NCBI GenBank assembly: GCA_036378675.1
Contig: DASUWA010000042.1
Span: 1 to 46,564 of the forward strand
Length of the DNA stretch: 46,564 nucleotides
Direction: 5' to 3'
DNA from: Acidimicrobiales bacterium
GTDB taxonomy: Bacteria; Actinomycetota; Acidimicrobiia; Acidimicrobiales; Palsa-688
Shown here piece by piece: positions 8,062-14,894 of this stretch. Position 1 is the stretch's first letter. Each line of letters starts with the position of its first letter. The notes under the pieces were generated by a model. That model made no database searches and was not told the origin of the DNA. It saw nothing but the letters and a program-made list of their open reading frames with translations. The position numbers and the translations under genes are program-made.

Positions 8062-8109
8062 ATGAAATCAGACCCTCCCAGTACCTGGCGCCTCCGACCC
8101 GCGCTCTGA
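8062..8109 (+). CDS. 15-residue leader peptide upstream of the Nramp gene
   Basis: The ORF reads MKSDPPSTWRLRPAL and stop. It is preceded by GAGGAGGTGA (8048-8057), a near-full match to the 16S anti-Shine-Dalgarno, with 7 bases between GGAGG and ATG; no stronger ribosome site occurs in the window. An acidic residue followed by two prolines at positions 4-6 recalls MgtL of Salmonella ([17 protein letters not shown]), the leader peptide through which low Mg2+ or proline controls mgtA. Because the downstream gene is a probable divalent-metal transporter, a role in metal- or proline-dependent control is plausible. The peptide itself probably has no function once released. The mechanism is inferred. 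Confidence 0.6.
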   Translation: MKSDPPSTWRLRPAL

Positions 8110-8208
8110 CGAACGTTTCACGCTGACACAGCCGAGAACGTGAGGCGCTCCTAGAGCGAATTTGTATGTCGCGTTCGGCGCGGTGGTCGGAGTCGCGCTT
8201 TCAACTGT

Positions 8209-8225
8209 TGGCGGTTTAGCCGCCA
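8209..8225 (+). other. stem-loop in the Nramp leader
   Basis: TGGCGG (8209-8214) and CCGCCA (8220-8225) pair perfectly around a TTTAG loop, about 100 bases after the leader peptide stop. No U-tract follows, so it is not a classical terminator; it may be part of a regulatory fold. Confidence 0.45.
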
Positions 8226-8259
8226 TTCGGCCTTGATCCCATTGCGAGTCGCAACCTCT

Positions 8260-8285
8260 GACGCGCGCGTGTCGTGAAGCGCGTC
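8260..8285 (+). other. stem-loop in the Nramp leader
   Basis: GACGCGC (8260-8266) and GCGCGTC (8279-8285) pair perfectly around a 12-base loop, just upstream of the ribosome site (AAAGGAAA, 8293-8300) of the second upstream ORF. It could control access to that site. Confidence 0.45.
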
Positions 8286-8305
8286 TAACCGCAAAGGAAA
8301 CGCTC

Positions 8306-8434
8306 ATGTTCCGCTTGATAGCCGTGATTGATTCTGTTTGTCCACTTCTGGTGCCTGATTCGTGCCGCGCCCACGTTGCCACGGAGCTTTCGGATCGGTC
8401 GCCTCGCCACGTGATGGGAGGTGGGAGGCGATGA
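8306..8434 (+). CDS. 42-codon upstream ORF coupled to the Nramp gene
   Basis: An ORF of 42 codons beginning MFRLIAVIDSVCPLL and ending MGGGRR. AAAGGAAA lies just before it with suitable spacing, and its stop TGA (8432-8434) overlaps the transporter start ATG (8431) in the ATGA manner typical of translational coupling. The product has a short hydrophobic N-terminus and no recognisable domain. Together with the leader peptide at 8062 it makes a two-ORF leader. It may be a coupling device and not a functional protein; codon use was not scored. Confidence 0.4.
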   Translation: MFRLIAVIDSVCPLLVPDSCRAHVATELSDRSPRHVMGGGRR

Positions 8435-10065
8435 CGACTTCCACCACCAACCCCACCGTGAGGGGTGCCGCCGTCCTCGACACCGAGCATCTCGGCGACA
8501 TACGCGGGGCGCTTGGCAGCATTCCGCGCGGCGACACTGCGGCGCGCCCGGGGCTGTCGGCGAAGATCAAGACGCTCCTCGCGATCGTCGGGCCGGGACT
8601 GATCGTGATGGTCGGCGACAACGACGCAGGCGCTTTCGGTACGTACACCCAGGCCGGACAGAACTACGGCACGCGCCTCCTCTGGACTCTGCTGTTGCTT
8701 GTCCCCGTGCTGTACGTGAACCAGGAGATGGTCCTCCGTCTCGGAGCCGTGTCCGGAGTGGGCCACGCCCGACTGATCCTCGAGCGCTTCGGCAGGTTCT
8801 GGGGAGCGTTCAGCGTGATCGACCTGTTCATCTTGAACGCGCTCACGATCGTCACCGAGTTCATCGGCGTGACGCTCGCAGCCGGTTACCTCGGATTGCC
8901 CAAGATCCCTTCGGTAATCCTCGCCGCTGCCGTCATCGTCGGAGCGGTTAGCACCGGCAGTTTCCGCCGTTTCGAGCGGATCTCCATGGCGCTGGTGGCC
9001 GGGTCGTTGATCTTGATCCCGGTCTATCTGATGGTTCACCCGTCGGTATCGGCGATGTCGAGGAGCTTTGTGGTCCCGGGTCTGCCCCAGCACGCCCAGC
9101 TCTCGACGGTAATGCTCCTGATCATCGGGATCGTCGGAACAACGGTTGCTCCATGGCAGCTGTTCTTCCAGCAGTCGTATGTCATCGACAAGAGGATCAC
9201 CCCTCGCTTCATCAACTACGAGCGGGTTGACCTGTGGATCGGAATCGCGATCGTGGTGATCGGCGCGGCTGCGATGTTCGGATTCTCTGCGGCGGTGTTC
9301 GCCGGACACCCGGAGTTCGGCAACTTCACGGATTCCGCAGGGGTGGCCGCTGGGCTCGGAAAGTACGTGTCGCGTATTGCGGGTGACCTCTTCGCGATCG
9401 CGTTGCTCGACGCGAGCATCATCGGTGCTGCAGCGGTGGGTCTGGCAACCGCTTACGCCAGCGCCGACGTCCTCGGCTTCAACCATTCGCTGCATCGTCC
9501 GGTCTCGAAGGCGAAAGGGTTCTACGCCTGCTACGGCGGACTGATGGCCGTTGCCGCTGTCCTGGTGCTCGTCCCCGGTGTTCCGCTCGGACTGCTGACC
9601 GAAGGCGTGCAGACCCTTGCCGGCGTCCTCCTGCCCAGCGCGACTGTGTTCCTGTTGCTGCTGTGCAACGACCGGGAAGTCCTCGGGCCGTGGGTCAACT
9701 CGCGCCGCACCAACCTGTTCACGTCGGCCGTGATCTGGCTGCTCGTGCTCCTGTCGATCATCCTGACCGCCGGCGTTCTCTTCCCGAGCATCACCGGCGG
9801 CCAGATCGTCGAGGTCCTTTTCGGAGGGAGCGCCCTCGGGCTTCTGATCGGTGGCTATCTCGCCCTTCGAGCGCGGCAGCGCCGGCGAATAACCGACCCG
9901 GCAGAGACGGAGGACAGGGACACCTGGCGCACGCCTGCCCTCCACCTACTGGCGAAGCCGATCATGTCGACCCAGCGCAAGATCGGGCTCATAACGATGC
10001 GGGGTTACCTGCTCCTTGCGTTCGGATTGGTGATCGTCAAGATCATCCAGGTCGCGGTGAAGTAG
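8431..10065 (+). CDS. Nramp-family divalent metal transporter, NRMT-like
   Basis: A 544-residue membrane protein of the SLC11/Nramp family with about 11-12 membrane segments. The start is the ATG at 8431, after GGGAGG at 8416-8421. In classical manganese/iron Nramps the metal site is made by DPGN in TM1 and by M-P-H in TM6. Here TM1 reads GDNDAGAF (residues 62-69), so proline and asparagine are replaced, and TM6 reads TTVAPWQ (237-243), so the metal-binding methionine is alanine and histidine is tryptophan. Loss of that methionine is known from Nramp-related magnesium transporters (NRMT), so Mg2+ or another hard cation is a reasonable substrate guess. The unusual leader with two upstream ORFs fits metal-responsive control. 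Confidence 0.85.
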   Translation: MTTSTTNPTVRGAAVLDTEHLGDIRGALGSIPRGDTAARPGLSAKIKTLLAIVGPGLIVMVGDNDAGAFGTYTQAGQNYGTRLLWTLLLLVPVLYVNQEMVLRLGAVSGVGHARLILERFGRFWGAFSVIDLFILNALTIVTEFIGVTLAAGYLGLPKIPSVILAAAVIVGAVSTGSFRRFERISMALVAGSLILIPVYLMVHPSVSAMSRSFVVPGLPQHAQLSTVMLLIIGIVGTTVAPWQLFFQQSYVIDKRITPRFINYERVDLWIGIAIVVIGAAAMFGFSAAVFAGHPEFGNFTDSAGVAAGLGKYVSRIAGDLFAIALLDASIIGAAAVGLATAYASADVLGFNHSLHRPVSKAKGFYACYGGLMAVAAVLVLVPGVPLGLLTEGVQTLAGVLLPSATVFLLLLCNDREVLGPWVNSRRTNLFTSAVIWLLVLLSIILTAGVLFPSITGGQIVEVLFGGSALGLLIGGYLALRARQRRRITDPAETEDRDTWRTPALHLLAKPIMSTQRKIGLITMRGYLLLAFGLVIVKIIQVAVK

Positions 10066-10084
10066 AGAAACGTCCCGAGTCGTC

Positions 10085-10108
10085 GAGAGCTAGTTCGAGC
10101 TAGCTCTC
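10085..10108. terminator. bidirectional stem-loop terminator between Nramp and padR
   Basis: GAGAGCTAG (10085-10093) and CTAGCTCTC (10100-10108) are perfect complements around a TTCGAG loop. It lies 20 bases after the Nramp stop and includes the TAG stop codon of the convergent PadR gene (10100-10102). Being symmetrical it can serve both strands, although long U-tracts are missing. Confidence 0.6.
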
Positions 10109-10666
10109 TGCGAGCATCTGGTAGAGCTTCTGACGGGCGTCCTTCAGAGCCTCGGTCGCCCGATCGACTAGAGCAGGGTCTCCGGCCGCCTGGACCTGCT
10201 TCGCAGCCAGTGCGAGTTGGGCCAGCGCGAGCCGGAGCGCCCTTCGCCCGGACAATCCCTCCGCGCCCTCCCACGGAAACTGGTCGTCCTCGGCGTTCTC
10301 CACTTCCGCGCGCCCGGTGTCAGTGAGCTCGTAGACCCGCTTCCCGCCGTCCTCGTGCGAGCGCAGGAGATCCTGCTCCTCGAGCATCTGCAAAGTCGGG
10401 TACACCGACCCTGGGCTGGGCCGCCAAAGACCACCGCTCTTCTCCTCGAGGCGTCCGATGATTTCGTATCCGTGGGCGGGGCCGTCGAGCAGCGCCCTGA
10501 GCAGGGCATTCCGGATGTCGCCGCGACGCATGCGTCCGCCGCGGCGGCCTCGAGCCCAGGGCGGGCCGAAGCCTTCGTCTCCCGACCAGGGTCCGTGCCC
10601 ATGTGCATGAGCGTGGGGTCCCCGGCCTCTTCCAGGAACGTCAGTGAAATGATTGAATCGTGTCAT
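10100..10666 (-). CDS. PadR-family transcriptional regulator
   Basis: A 188-residue PadR protein. The winged helix covers about residues 47-120: MRRGDIRNALLRALLDGPAH, then GYEIIGRLEE, SPGSVYPTLQMLEEQ and the wing ending RVYELTDTGR. The C-terminal helices (about 135-185) would form the dimer. A histidine-rich stretch, PHAHAHGHG, lies at residues 17-25 and may bind metal; this is seen in some PadR proteins whose names mention a His-rich N-terminus. A TAGAGT hexamer 6 bases before the ATG predicts a leaderless transcript, and an AT-rich palindrome just upstream is a likely site for autoregulation. A metal-responsive link to the neighbouring convergent transporter is possible but unproven. Confidence 0.88.
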   Translation of the reverse strand: MTRFNHFTDVPGRGRGPHAHAHGHGPWSGDEGFGPPWARGRRGGRMRRGDIRNALLRALLDGPAHGYEIIGRLEEKSGGLWRPSPGSVYPTLQMLEEQDLLRSHEDGGKRVYELTDTGRAEVENAEDDQFPWEGAEGLSGRRALRLALAQLALAAKQVQAAGDPALVDRATEALKDARQKLYQMLAES

Positions 10667-10672
10667 ATCACG

Positions 10673-10678
10673 ACTCTA
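10673..10678 (-). promoter_or_regulatory. -10 hexamer of a leaderless promoter (padR)
   Basis: On the minus strand TAGAGT is followed by CGTGAT and the ATG at 10666. The octamer TCGTGATA occurs twice here, 11 bases apart, so the promoter lies within repeated operator-like sequence. Confidence 0.5.
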
Positions 10679-10680
10679 TC

Positions 10681-10692
10681 ACGATATATCGT
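10681..10692. promoter_or_regulatory. 12-bp perfect palindrome, candidate PadR operator
   Basis: ACGATATATCGT reads the same on both strands and sits immediately upstream of the padR -10 box. PadR regulators bind AT-rich dyads of this kind near their own start, so autorepression is likely. It stands out in a GC-rich background. Confidence 0.55.
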
Positions 10693-10724
10693 TAAGTCGC
10701 ATTATTTTGGCCTCCGAAGCGACG

Positions 10725-10761
10725 AGAGCCGGCGACGGGTTTGGCACCCATCACCGGCTCT
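10725..10761 (-). terminator. long stem-loop, terminator of the phasin-like gene
   Basis: Two 16-base arms (10725-10740 and 10746-10761) face a 5-base TTGGC loop. On the plus strand two C/A mismatches interrupt the stem; on the minus strand these become G-U pairs, so the leftward RNA forms an unbroken 16-bp helix. It lies 53 bases after the stop of the minus-strand gene at 10814-11194. On the plus strand it is followed by TTTT, so some activity that way is possible too. Confidence 0.55.
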
Positions 10762-10813
10762 TTTGGTCGCGATCGGCGCTCTATCGCGAGCGCCACATAG
10801 ATAGTGGGCGGGC

Positions 10814-11194
10814 TCAGGCAGCCCGGCGGGACGGACGGGAGCGACGCTCCGCTCCACGTGGTCCCCGACTGTTCATGTTCCGGTCGGCTTCCAGTTCCGA
10901 CCAAGCTTCGGTCATCACCCGCTGGAATCCGGAAAGGACCTCGTAGAAGAGGCGCCTTTGGAAGTTGAGGGTCTGCTGCGCCAGCTCGAAGCTCAGATCG
11001 AGGAATCGTGCTGGCTGGCTGACTGCGATCGGCACTGCCGCGCGCATCAGCTCGGTGAAAGCGTGAACAGTGTCAGCGATGGCTTCTTCGCCGGTCGCTT
11101 CGCCGGATCGCAAAGAGTTGTAGACGCTTTCAATCGCGTCCGTGCTTTCATCGGCCGAGGGGCCTCGGCCAGTTGTCTCTGACGTAGTCGGCAT
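10814..11194 (-). CDS. small helical protein, phasin-like
   Basis: A 126-residue, mostly alpha-helical protein. AAAGGA lies about 9 bases before the ATG. Residues about 20-100 have the amphipathic pattern of phasin-type helical bundles (for example FLDLSFELAQQTLNFQRRLFYE followed by FQRVMTEAWSEL), and the last 20 residues are basic (RGPRGAERRSRPSRR). Phasins coat polyhydroxyalkanoate granules, but no PHA synthase is near, so only the fold-like resemblance is claimed. It could also be a membrane- or DNA-associated small protein because of the basic tail. It is followed by a strong stem-loop. Confidence 0.5.
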   Translation of the reverse strand: MPTTSETTGRGPSADESTDAIESVYNSLRSGEATGEEAIADTVHAFTELMRAAVPIAVSQPARFLDLSFELAQQTLNFQRRLFYEVLSGFQRVMTEAWSELEADRNMNSRGPRGAERRSRPSRRAA

Positions 11195-11260
11195 GGTCGC
11201 AGTCCTTTCGTGGGGCTACGAGTTGGTTATACCGAGGCTGTATTTCTGGTCGCCGACGTT

Positions 11261-11275
11261 TGGGGAAAGTCCCCA
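11261..11275. other. short inverted repeat between two minus-strand genes
   Basis: TGGGGA (11261-11266) and TCCCCA (11270-11275) pair around AAG. It lies between the gene at 11336-11563 and the phasin-like gene start, so it may end leftward transcription or act as an operator. A TATAAC hexamer on the minus strand between here and 11194 may be the -10 box of the phasin-like gene. Confidence 0.3.
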
Positions 11276-11335
11276 CGAAATTCAGTCGAACACGGGGTTA
11301 CGGCGGCGCGGCACGTTCGCCTGCCGTGATCGTGT

Positions 11336-11563
11336 TCAGCGCAAGTCGTGCTCGTCGTCGTCTTCGACGGTCTGCTCCTGCTCGAGGACGTCCGACTCTG
11401 ACGCCTCGAGGGGCATCCGGCGGGGGTACTCGATAGCCGACTCGTGCTCGTCATCGTCTGACGGCCACGGTGCCGATGACACCTCACGGTGTTGGTCGAG
11501 AGCGTCCGCCTCGGGGATGAACGAGTCCGACATCGGCCCCATGTTACGCCGGAATCGGCGCAT
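11336..11563 (-). CDS. small acidic protein with internal repeat
   Basis: A 75-residue acidic protein without membrane segments. PEADALDQHREV and EASESDVLEQEQTV look like two copies of one short motif, and a pattern of this kind recurs in small actinobacterial proteins that have no known function. The start is uncertain: the ATG at 11563 has no ribosome site, and the internal start giving MSDSFIPEADALDQ (11533) is as likely. The C-terminus is a run of aspartate and glutamate. It lies downstream of the large propeller gene on the same strand, with a gap of 21 bases, so they may be cotranscribed. Confidence 0.5.
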   Translation of the reverse strand: MRRFRRNMGPMSDSFIPEADALDQHREVSSAPWPSDDDEHESAIEYPRRMPLEASESDVLEQEQTVEDDDEHDLR

Positions 11564-11584
11564 CAGAGGGGGCCGATGCTCGTT

Positions 11585-13834
11585 TTAGACGCCCGTCGCC
11601 CCCACCATTGGGCGGTTCAGATGGGTGCCACCCTTGGACCCGTAGAACGGGGCGTTGAAGTTGAAAACTCCTCCATCGGACGCAACCAGCCAGTAGCCGT
11701 TCGTGCTCCTGTCGGTGGCCATCCCGATGATCGGGGCGTTGAGACGGATGGCGCCGGTCGACCCTAGGTAGGGAGCATTGAAGTTGAAGATCCCGCCGTC
11801 CGACGCCACCAGCCAGTAGCCCCCGGTCTGCGGGTCGGCGGACATGCCAACCATGGGTCGGTTCAGGCGAATCGCGCCAGTGGAACCCTCGTACGGAGCG
11901 TTGAAGTTGAAGATCCCACCATCTGAGGCAACCATCCAGTAGCCGCCGGTAAGTGGATCAGCAGCCATGCCCACGACGGGTTGGTTGAGGCGAATTGCAC
12001 CGGTCGACCCGTAGAACGGGGCGTCGCCGTACGTGAAGATCCCGCCGTCGGACGCAACCAGCCAGTAGCCGTTCCCGTCGGGGGTGGAGGCCATCCCGAC
12101 GATCGGTTTGTTCAACGGTGCGCCTCCATGCGAACCGAAGAAGCGGGCATCCCCGAAGGTGAACACTCCTCCGTCCGAGGCGACCAACCAGTAGCCGCCG
12201 CCGTCGGGGGTCATGGCCATGCCGACGACCGGCGAGTTGAGGACGATGTTGCCGGTCGAGCCGCAGTACGGAAGGTTGCCGAAGTTGAATAGCCCTCCGT
12301 CGCCGGCCGTCTCGTAGTAGCCGGTGGCGCGGCCGCTCGGCGCGTTGCAAGGCACTTGTACGACGGGAGGCGGTGTGCCGGCGTTACCGGTGAGCTGCGG
12401 GTCGTGGTGGAACTCGGGCCATGCGCCCTTCTCCGTGACGAGGCCGCCATTGGACCCGGCGACTTCGTAGTGCCGGATCTCGCCCGAGTTGCTGCCGTTG
12501 TAGCCGGCGATGGTGATGCCGATGAGACCGTTCGGGTCACGCGTGATTAGCGGCGTCGACTGGACCCCCACCCCTTGCTCGACCACTGCAACCTGGGCTC
12601 CGGTCCTGCCGTCGAGTACCACCACGCCGCCCGTCGTGCCGACGATGACGTCCTGGTAACCCTGATTGAAAAGATCGGCGGTCGCCGCGCCTCCGAAGAC
12701 GCCTCCGGGGACCGGCGTGCGCCAGATCACGCCTCCGTTGGCACCGTTGAGGGCGTAGACGCTTCCGCTTGCACCGTTGTTGTAGTCCGTACCTTGGACC
12801 ACTTCGAGCCCGCCGTTACCGAAAAGGTCAGCCAGCGCCGGGCTGCTGGACGTATCGCCGTCGAGACGGGTCTGCCAGGCTCGGTTGCAGTTCTTGTCGA
12901 TCGCGATGACGGTGTGGTTGTCCGAGTTGTTTATGTCCCGGGCGTCGTTGCCGGTGCCGGCGACCGCGCCATTCGCACCGCCGCCGAGGAACTGCCCGAC
13001 GGCCGGCGACGAGATCACGTCTTGGTTGGTGTTGTACTCGCAGAAAAGCCCTTGGTTCGGCTGCCCGAAGCCAGCGCTCCCCGTCGGGTGGAGGATCCGG
13101 ATGTGCCCGCCGTTGGTGTATTGCTGCCCGTAGGCGATGCCGGCCGTTGACGCACCGCCTTCGACGATCTGAGGCTGGCCGTTGCCCTCGATATCGGCGA
13201 TCGCGGCGGTCGAGAAGACCGTGTCAGCTTGGAACCAGGGGAACCCACCGATTTCCGCTCCGTTGGTCGCGTTATAAGCATCCTCGTTCTGACCCAAAGA
13301 AGGGGCGACGACGCCATTGGGGGCGACGCTGATGCCGGCGCTGACGCCGTGGGCCTGGTTGTTGTTCGTCGGGGGATCGTGTTCGATCTGGTGCCAGACG
13401 AGCCCGCCGCTGCCGTTGACCGCGTAGGTGCCGCCGCTGAACGGGGTGGCAGCGTTGCCGGCTCCGAAGTAGACCAGCCCTCCTGAGGTGGACGGAGGGG
13501 AGTCGACGGGGATACCGCCGGTGTTGAAGGGCCAGCCCGGGACGGCTCCGCCGGACAGGTAATAGGCATAGACGTGCCCGGCCCGGTCACCCACTACCGC
13601 GGCGGGGCCACCGGGAAGGTTGGCCACGACGGGTGACGACATCGCGATCGGATTGCCTGCGTCGCCGAGGGTGACCGACCAGGTCTGGTTGATGGACGGG
13701 AGGGCGCTCGCAGTCGGTACGCCCCCCGGGACGGTGATGCTGATCACCCAGGCTGCGGTCGAGACTGCGGCCCCTACCCCGAGGACCCTGTTTCTGCCGC
13801 CTACCCGCCCGCGCCGGTTCGTTCTGATTGTCAC
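11585..13834 (-). CDS. secreted PQQ/FG-GAP-like propeller protein with six C-terminal GYWLVASDGG repeats
   Basis: A 749-residue secreted protein. The start is the GTG at 13834 with AAGGAA 6 bases upstream; it gives a twin-arginine-rich basic N-terminus, a hydrophobic segment and an alanine-rich cleavage region (ASALPS). Residues about 40-480 are a first beta-propeller of the quinoprotein/FG-GAP type, shown by repeated SSPVVANL, SSPAVGQF, SSPALADLFGNG and AATADLF blade edges. A proline linker leads to six tandem repeats of 41-42 residues such as GYWLVASDGGIFTYGDA. The same six-repeat domain ends two other proteins in this window. No catalytic residues are apparent, so a structural or binding role outside the cell is likeliest. 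Confidence 0.8.
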   Translation of the reverse strand: MTIRTNRRGRVGGRNRVLGVGAAVSTAAWVISITVPGGVPTASALPSINQTWSVTLGDAGNPIAMSSPVVANLPGGPAAVVGDRAGHVYAYYLSGGAVPGWPFNTGGIPVDSPPSTSGGLVYFGAGNAATPFSGGTYAVNGSGGLVWHQIEHDPPTNNNQAHGVSAGISVAPNGVVAPSLGQNEDAYNATNGAEIGGFPWFQADTVFSTAAIADIEGNGQPQIVEGGASTAGIAYGQQYTNGGHIRILHPTGSAGFGQPNQGLFCEYNTNQDVISSPAVGQFLGGGANGAVAGTGNDARDINNSDNHTVIAIDKNCNRAWQTRLDGDTSSSPALADLFGNGGLEVVQGTDYNNGASGSVYALNGANGGVIWRTPVPGGVFGGAATADLFNQGYQDVIVGTTGGVVVLDGRTGAQVAVVEQGVGVQSTPLITRDPNGLIGITIAGYNGSNSGEIRHYEVAGSNGGLVTEKGAWPEFHHDPQLTGNAGTPPPVVQVPCNAPSGRATGYYETAGDGGLFNFGNLPYCGSTGNIVLNSPVVGMAMTPDGGGYWLVASDGGVFTFGDARFFGSHGGAPLNKPIVGMASTPDGNGYWLVASDGGIFTYGDAPFYGSTGAIRLNQPVVGMAADPLTGGYWMVASDGGIFNFNAPYEGSTGAIRLNRPMVGMSADPQTGGYWLVASDGGIFNFNAPYLGSTGAIRLNAPIIGMATDRSTNGYWLVASDGGVFNFNAPFYGSKGGTHLNRPMVGATGV
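11588..12322 (-). repeat. six tandem about 42-codon GYWLVASDGG repeats (propeller protein)
   Basis: Six in-frame units, the first divergent (GYYETAGDGG), each with the order GYWLVASDGG, a short strand ending FNFG or FNFN, GSTG, then LN-x-P-x-VGM. The units are also similar at the DNA level, which offers sites for unequal recombination. Confidence 0.85.
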
Positions 13835-13907
13835 GATGTATTCCTTCGGCATCCCGCCGGGCGCCCTTGACCTGCCTGCCGGCCGAAATTGTAGCGGTAG
13901 CAAGCAA

Positions 13908-13934
13908 AGGGCCGGCCCGCTAAGGGCCGGCCCT
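13908..13934 (-). terminator. GC-rich perfect hairpin terminator
   Basis: AGGGCCGGCCC (13908-13918) and GGGCCGGCCCT (13924-13934) pair perfectly over 11 bases around a GCTAA loop. It lies 36 bases after the stop of the minus-strand membrane protein gene and 74 bases before the start of the propeller gene. TTTGCTTG follows on the minus strand, a poor U-tract. Confidence 0.7.
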
Positions 13935-13969
13935 CCTCCTCAGACCCCGTTGAGGTTTTTGGCTGAGGA

Positions 13970-14740
13970 CTACGCCTCTCCGGCGGTCGGCGGGTTGCTC
14001 GAGCCGGCCTCCGTCCGAGGCATGGTGCCGGTCGGTGGTCCGGCGGTGTCGCTAGCAGCGGCGCCAGCGGCGGCGGCGGAGCCAGTGCCCATTGCGGTAC
14101 CGGCCATCATCGGGCCAGGGCCGGCGCCGGCGGACGCCTCGGTTGGCGCCGCCGGCGCCATGCCGGCATCCCCCTCGTGCTCCAGCACTACGCGCGGGTT
14201 GGCGATCCCAGCCTTCAGGGCCATTCCGCCGAGGATGGCAAGCAACACACCGGGGCCGAGGTTGGCGCCGATCTGGTTGATGAAGTCGTTGCGCGGGCTG
14301 CCGGTCGGTGCGAAAGCGGCCGACGACTCGAACCACCTGTAGGCGGCGGGGCCGATCACCAACCACGCGCCGGCGGCCATCGTGAGCAGCGCACCGATGC
14401 CGAGACCACCGCGTTTGCCGGCACCGCTCGCACCTATGGTTCCGAGCATCACCAGGCCGGCGAAAACGCCGACCGCACCGGGCACCAGGTGAAGAAGCCA
14501 GTTCTGCATCGTCCAGTCCCAGGCGTTGGTGGTGGTCGGGCGGAAGTCGAAGAGCGGTCCCACGAACACGGCGATCCCCGCCCAAGCGGCGAGAAGCAAC
14601 ACCCAGACGCCAACGCCGCCCGCTCCTAGCGGACGGGCAAAGGCACGGACGCCCGCAGTCGGGAGTGCTTCGACCCGGCGCCCGCGGCCGAAGGGACTGA
14701 ACCGCCGATGTCGCTGCGGATGATCGATAGCCCACGTCAT
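13970..14740 (-). CDS. four-TM membrane protein with Ala/Gly/Pro-rich tail
   Basis: A 256-residue integral membrane protein I cannot name. GGAAGGAG precedes the ATG at 14740; an ATG 5 bases earlier leads at once to a stop. Four hydrophobic segments are seen at about residues 43-63, 80-100, 115-137 and 160-180. The loop after the first segment contains FDFRPTTTNAWDWTMQNWLLH, rich in tryptophan. From residue about 190 the protein is low-complexity Ala/Gly/Pro/Thr, probably an exposed flexible tail. It is divergent from the small acidic gene at 14895. The function is unknown. Confidence 0.65.
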   Translation of the reverse strand: MTWAIDHPQRHRRFSPFGRGRRVEALPTAGVRAFARPLGAGGVGVWVLLLAAWAGIAVFVGPLFDFRPTTTNAWDWTMQNWLLHLVPGAVGVFAGLVMLGTIGASGAGKRGGLGIGALLTMAAGAWLVIGPAAYRWFESSAAFAPTGSPRNDFINQIGANLGPGVLLAILGGMALKAGIANPRVVLEHEGDAGMAPAAPTEASAGAGPGPMMAGTAMGTGSAAAAGAAASDTAGPPTGTMPRTEAGSSNPPTAGEA

Positions 14741-14894
14741 GACATGAACTCCTTCCAGGCAACACGTGCCGCCTGCACGCCTGCGGAATCAACTCATCTC
14801 AATTGTTCCCCTGACCAGCGAAATCCAACCGTGCCGCCTGGCCGGCGCAGCGGCTTACCCTGGGACCAGAACCCGAAAACGAGGAGGCGGTGCG

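Noticed and set aside
8101-8305. M-box (Mg2+) or Mn2+ (yybP-ykoY) riboswitch in the Nramp leader
   Set aside because: GTGAGGCGCTCCT recalls the M-box block GTGAGGCTCCT, but two extra bases interrupt it and the downstream conserved blocks are absent; the yybP-ykoY blocks are not found.
8068-9945. 625-codon open frame on the minus strand opposite the Nramp gene
   Set aside because: It is the antisense of a clear membrane protein; its product is a highly charged low-complexity sequence without domains, typical of shadow frames in GC-rich DNA.
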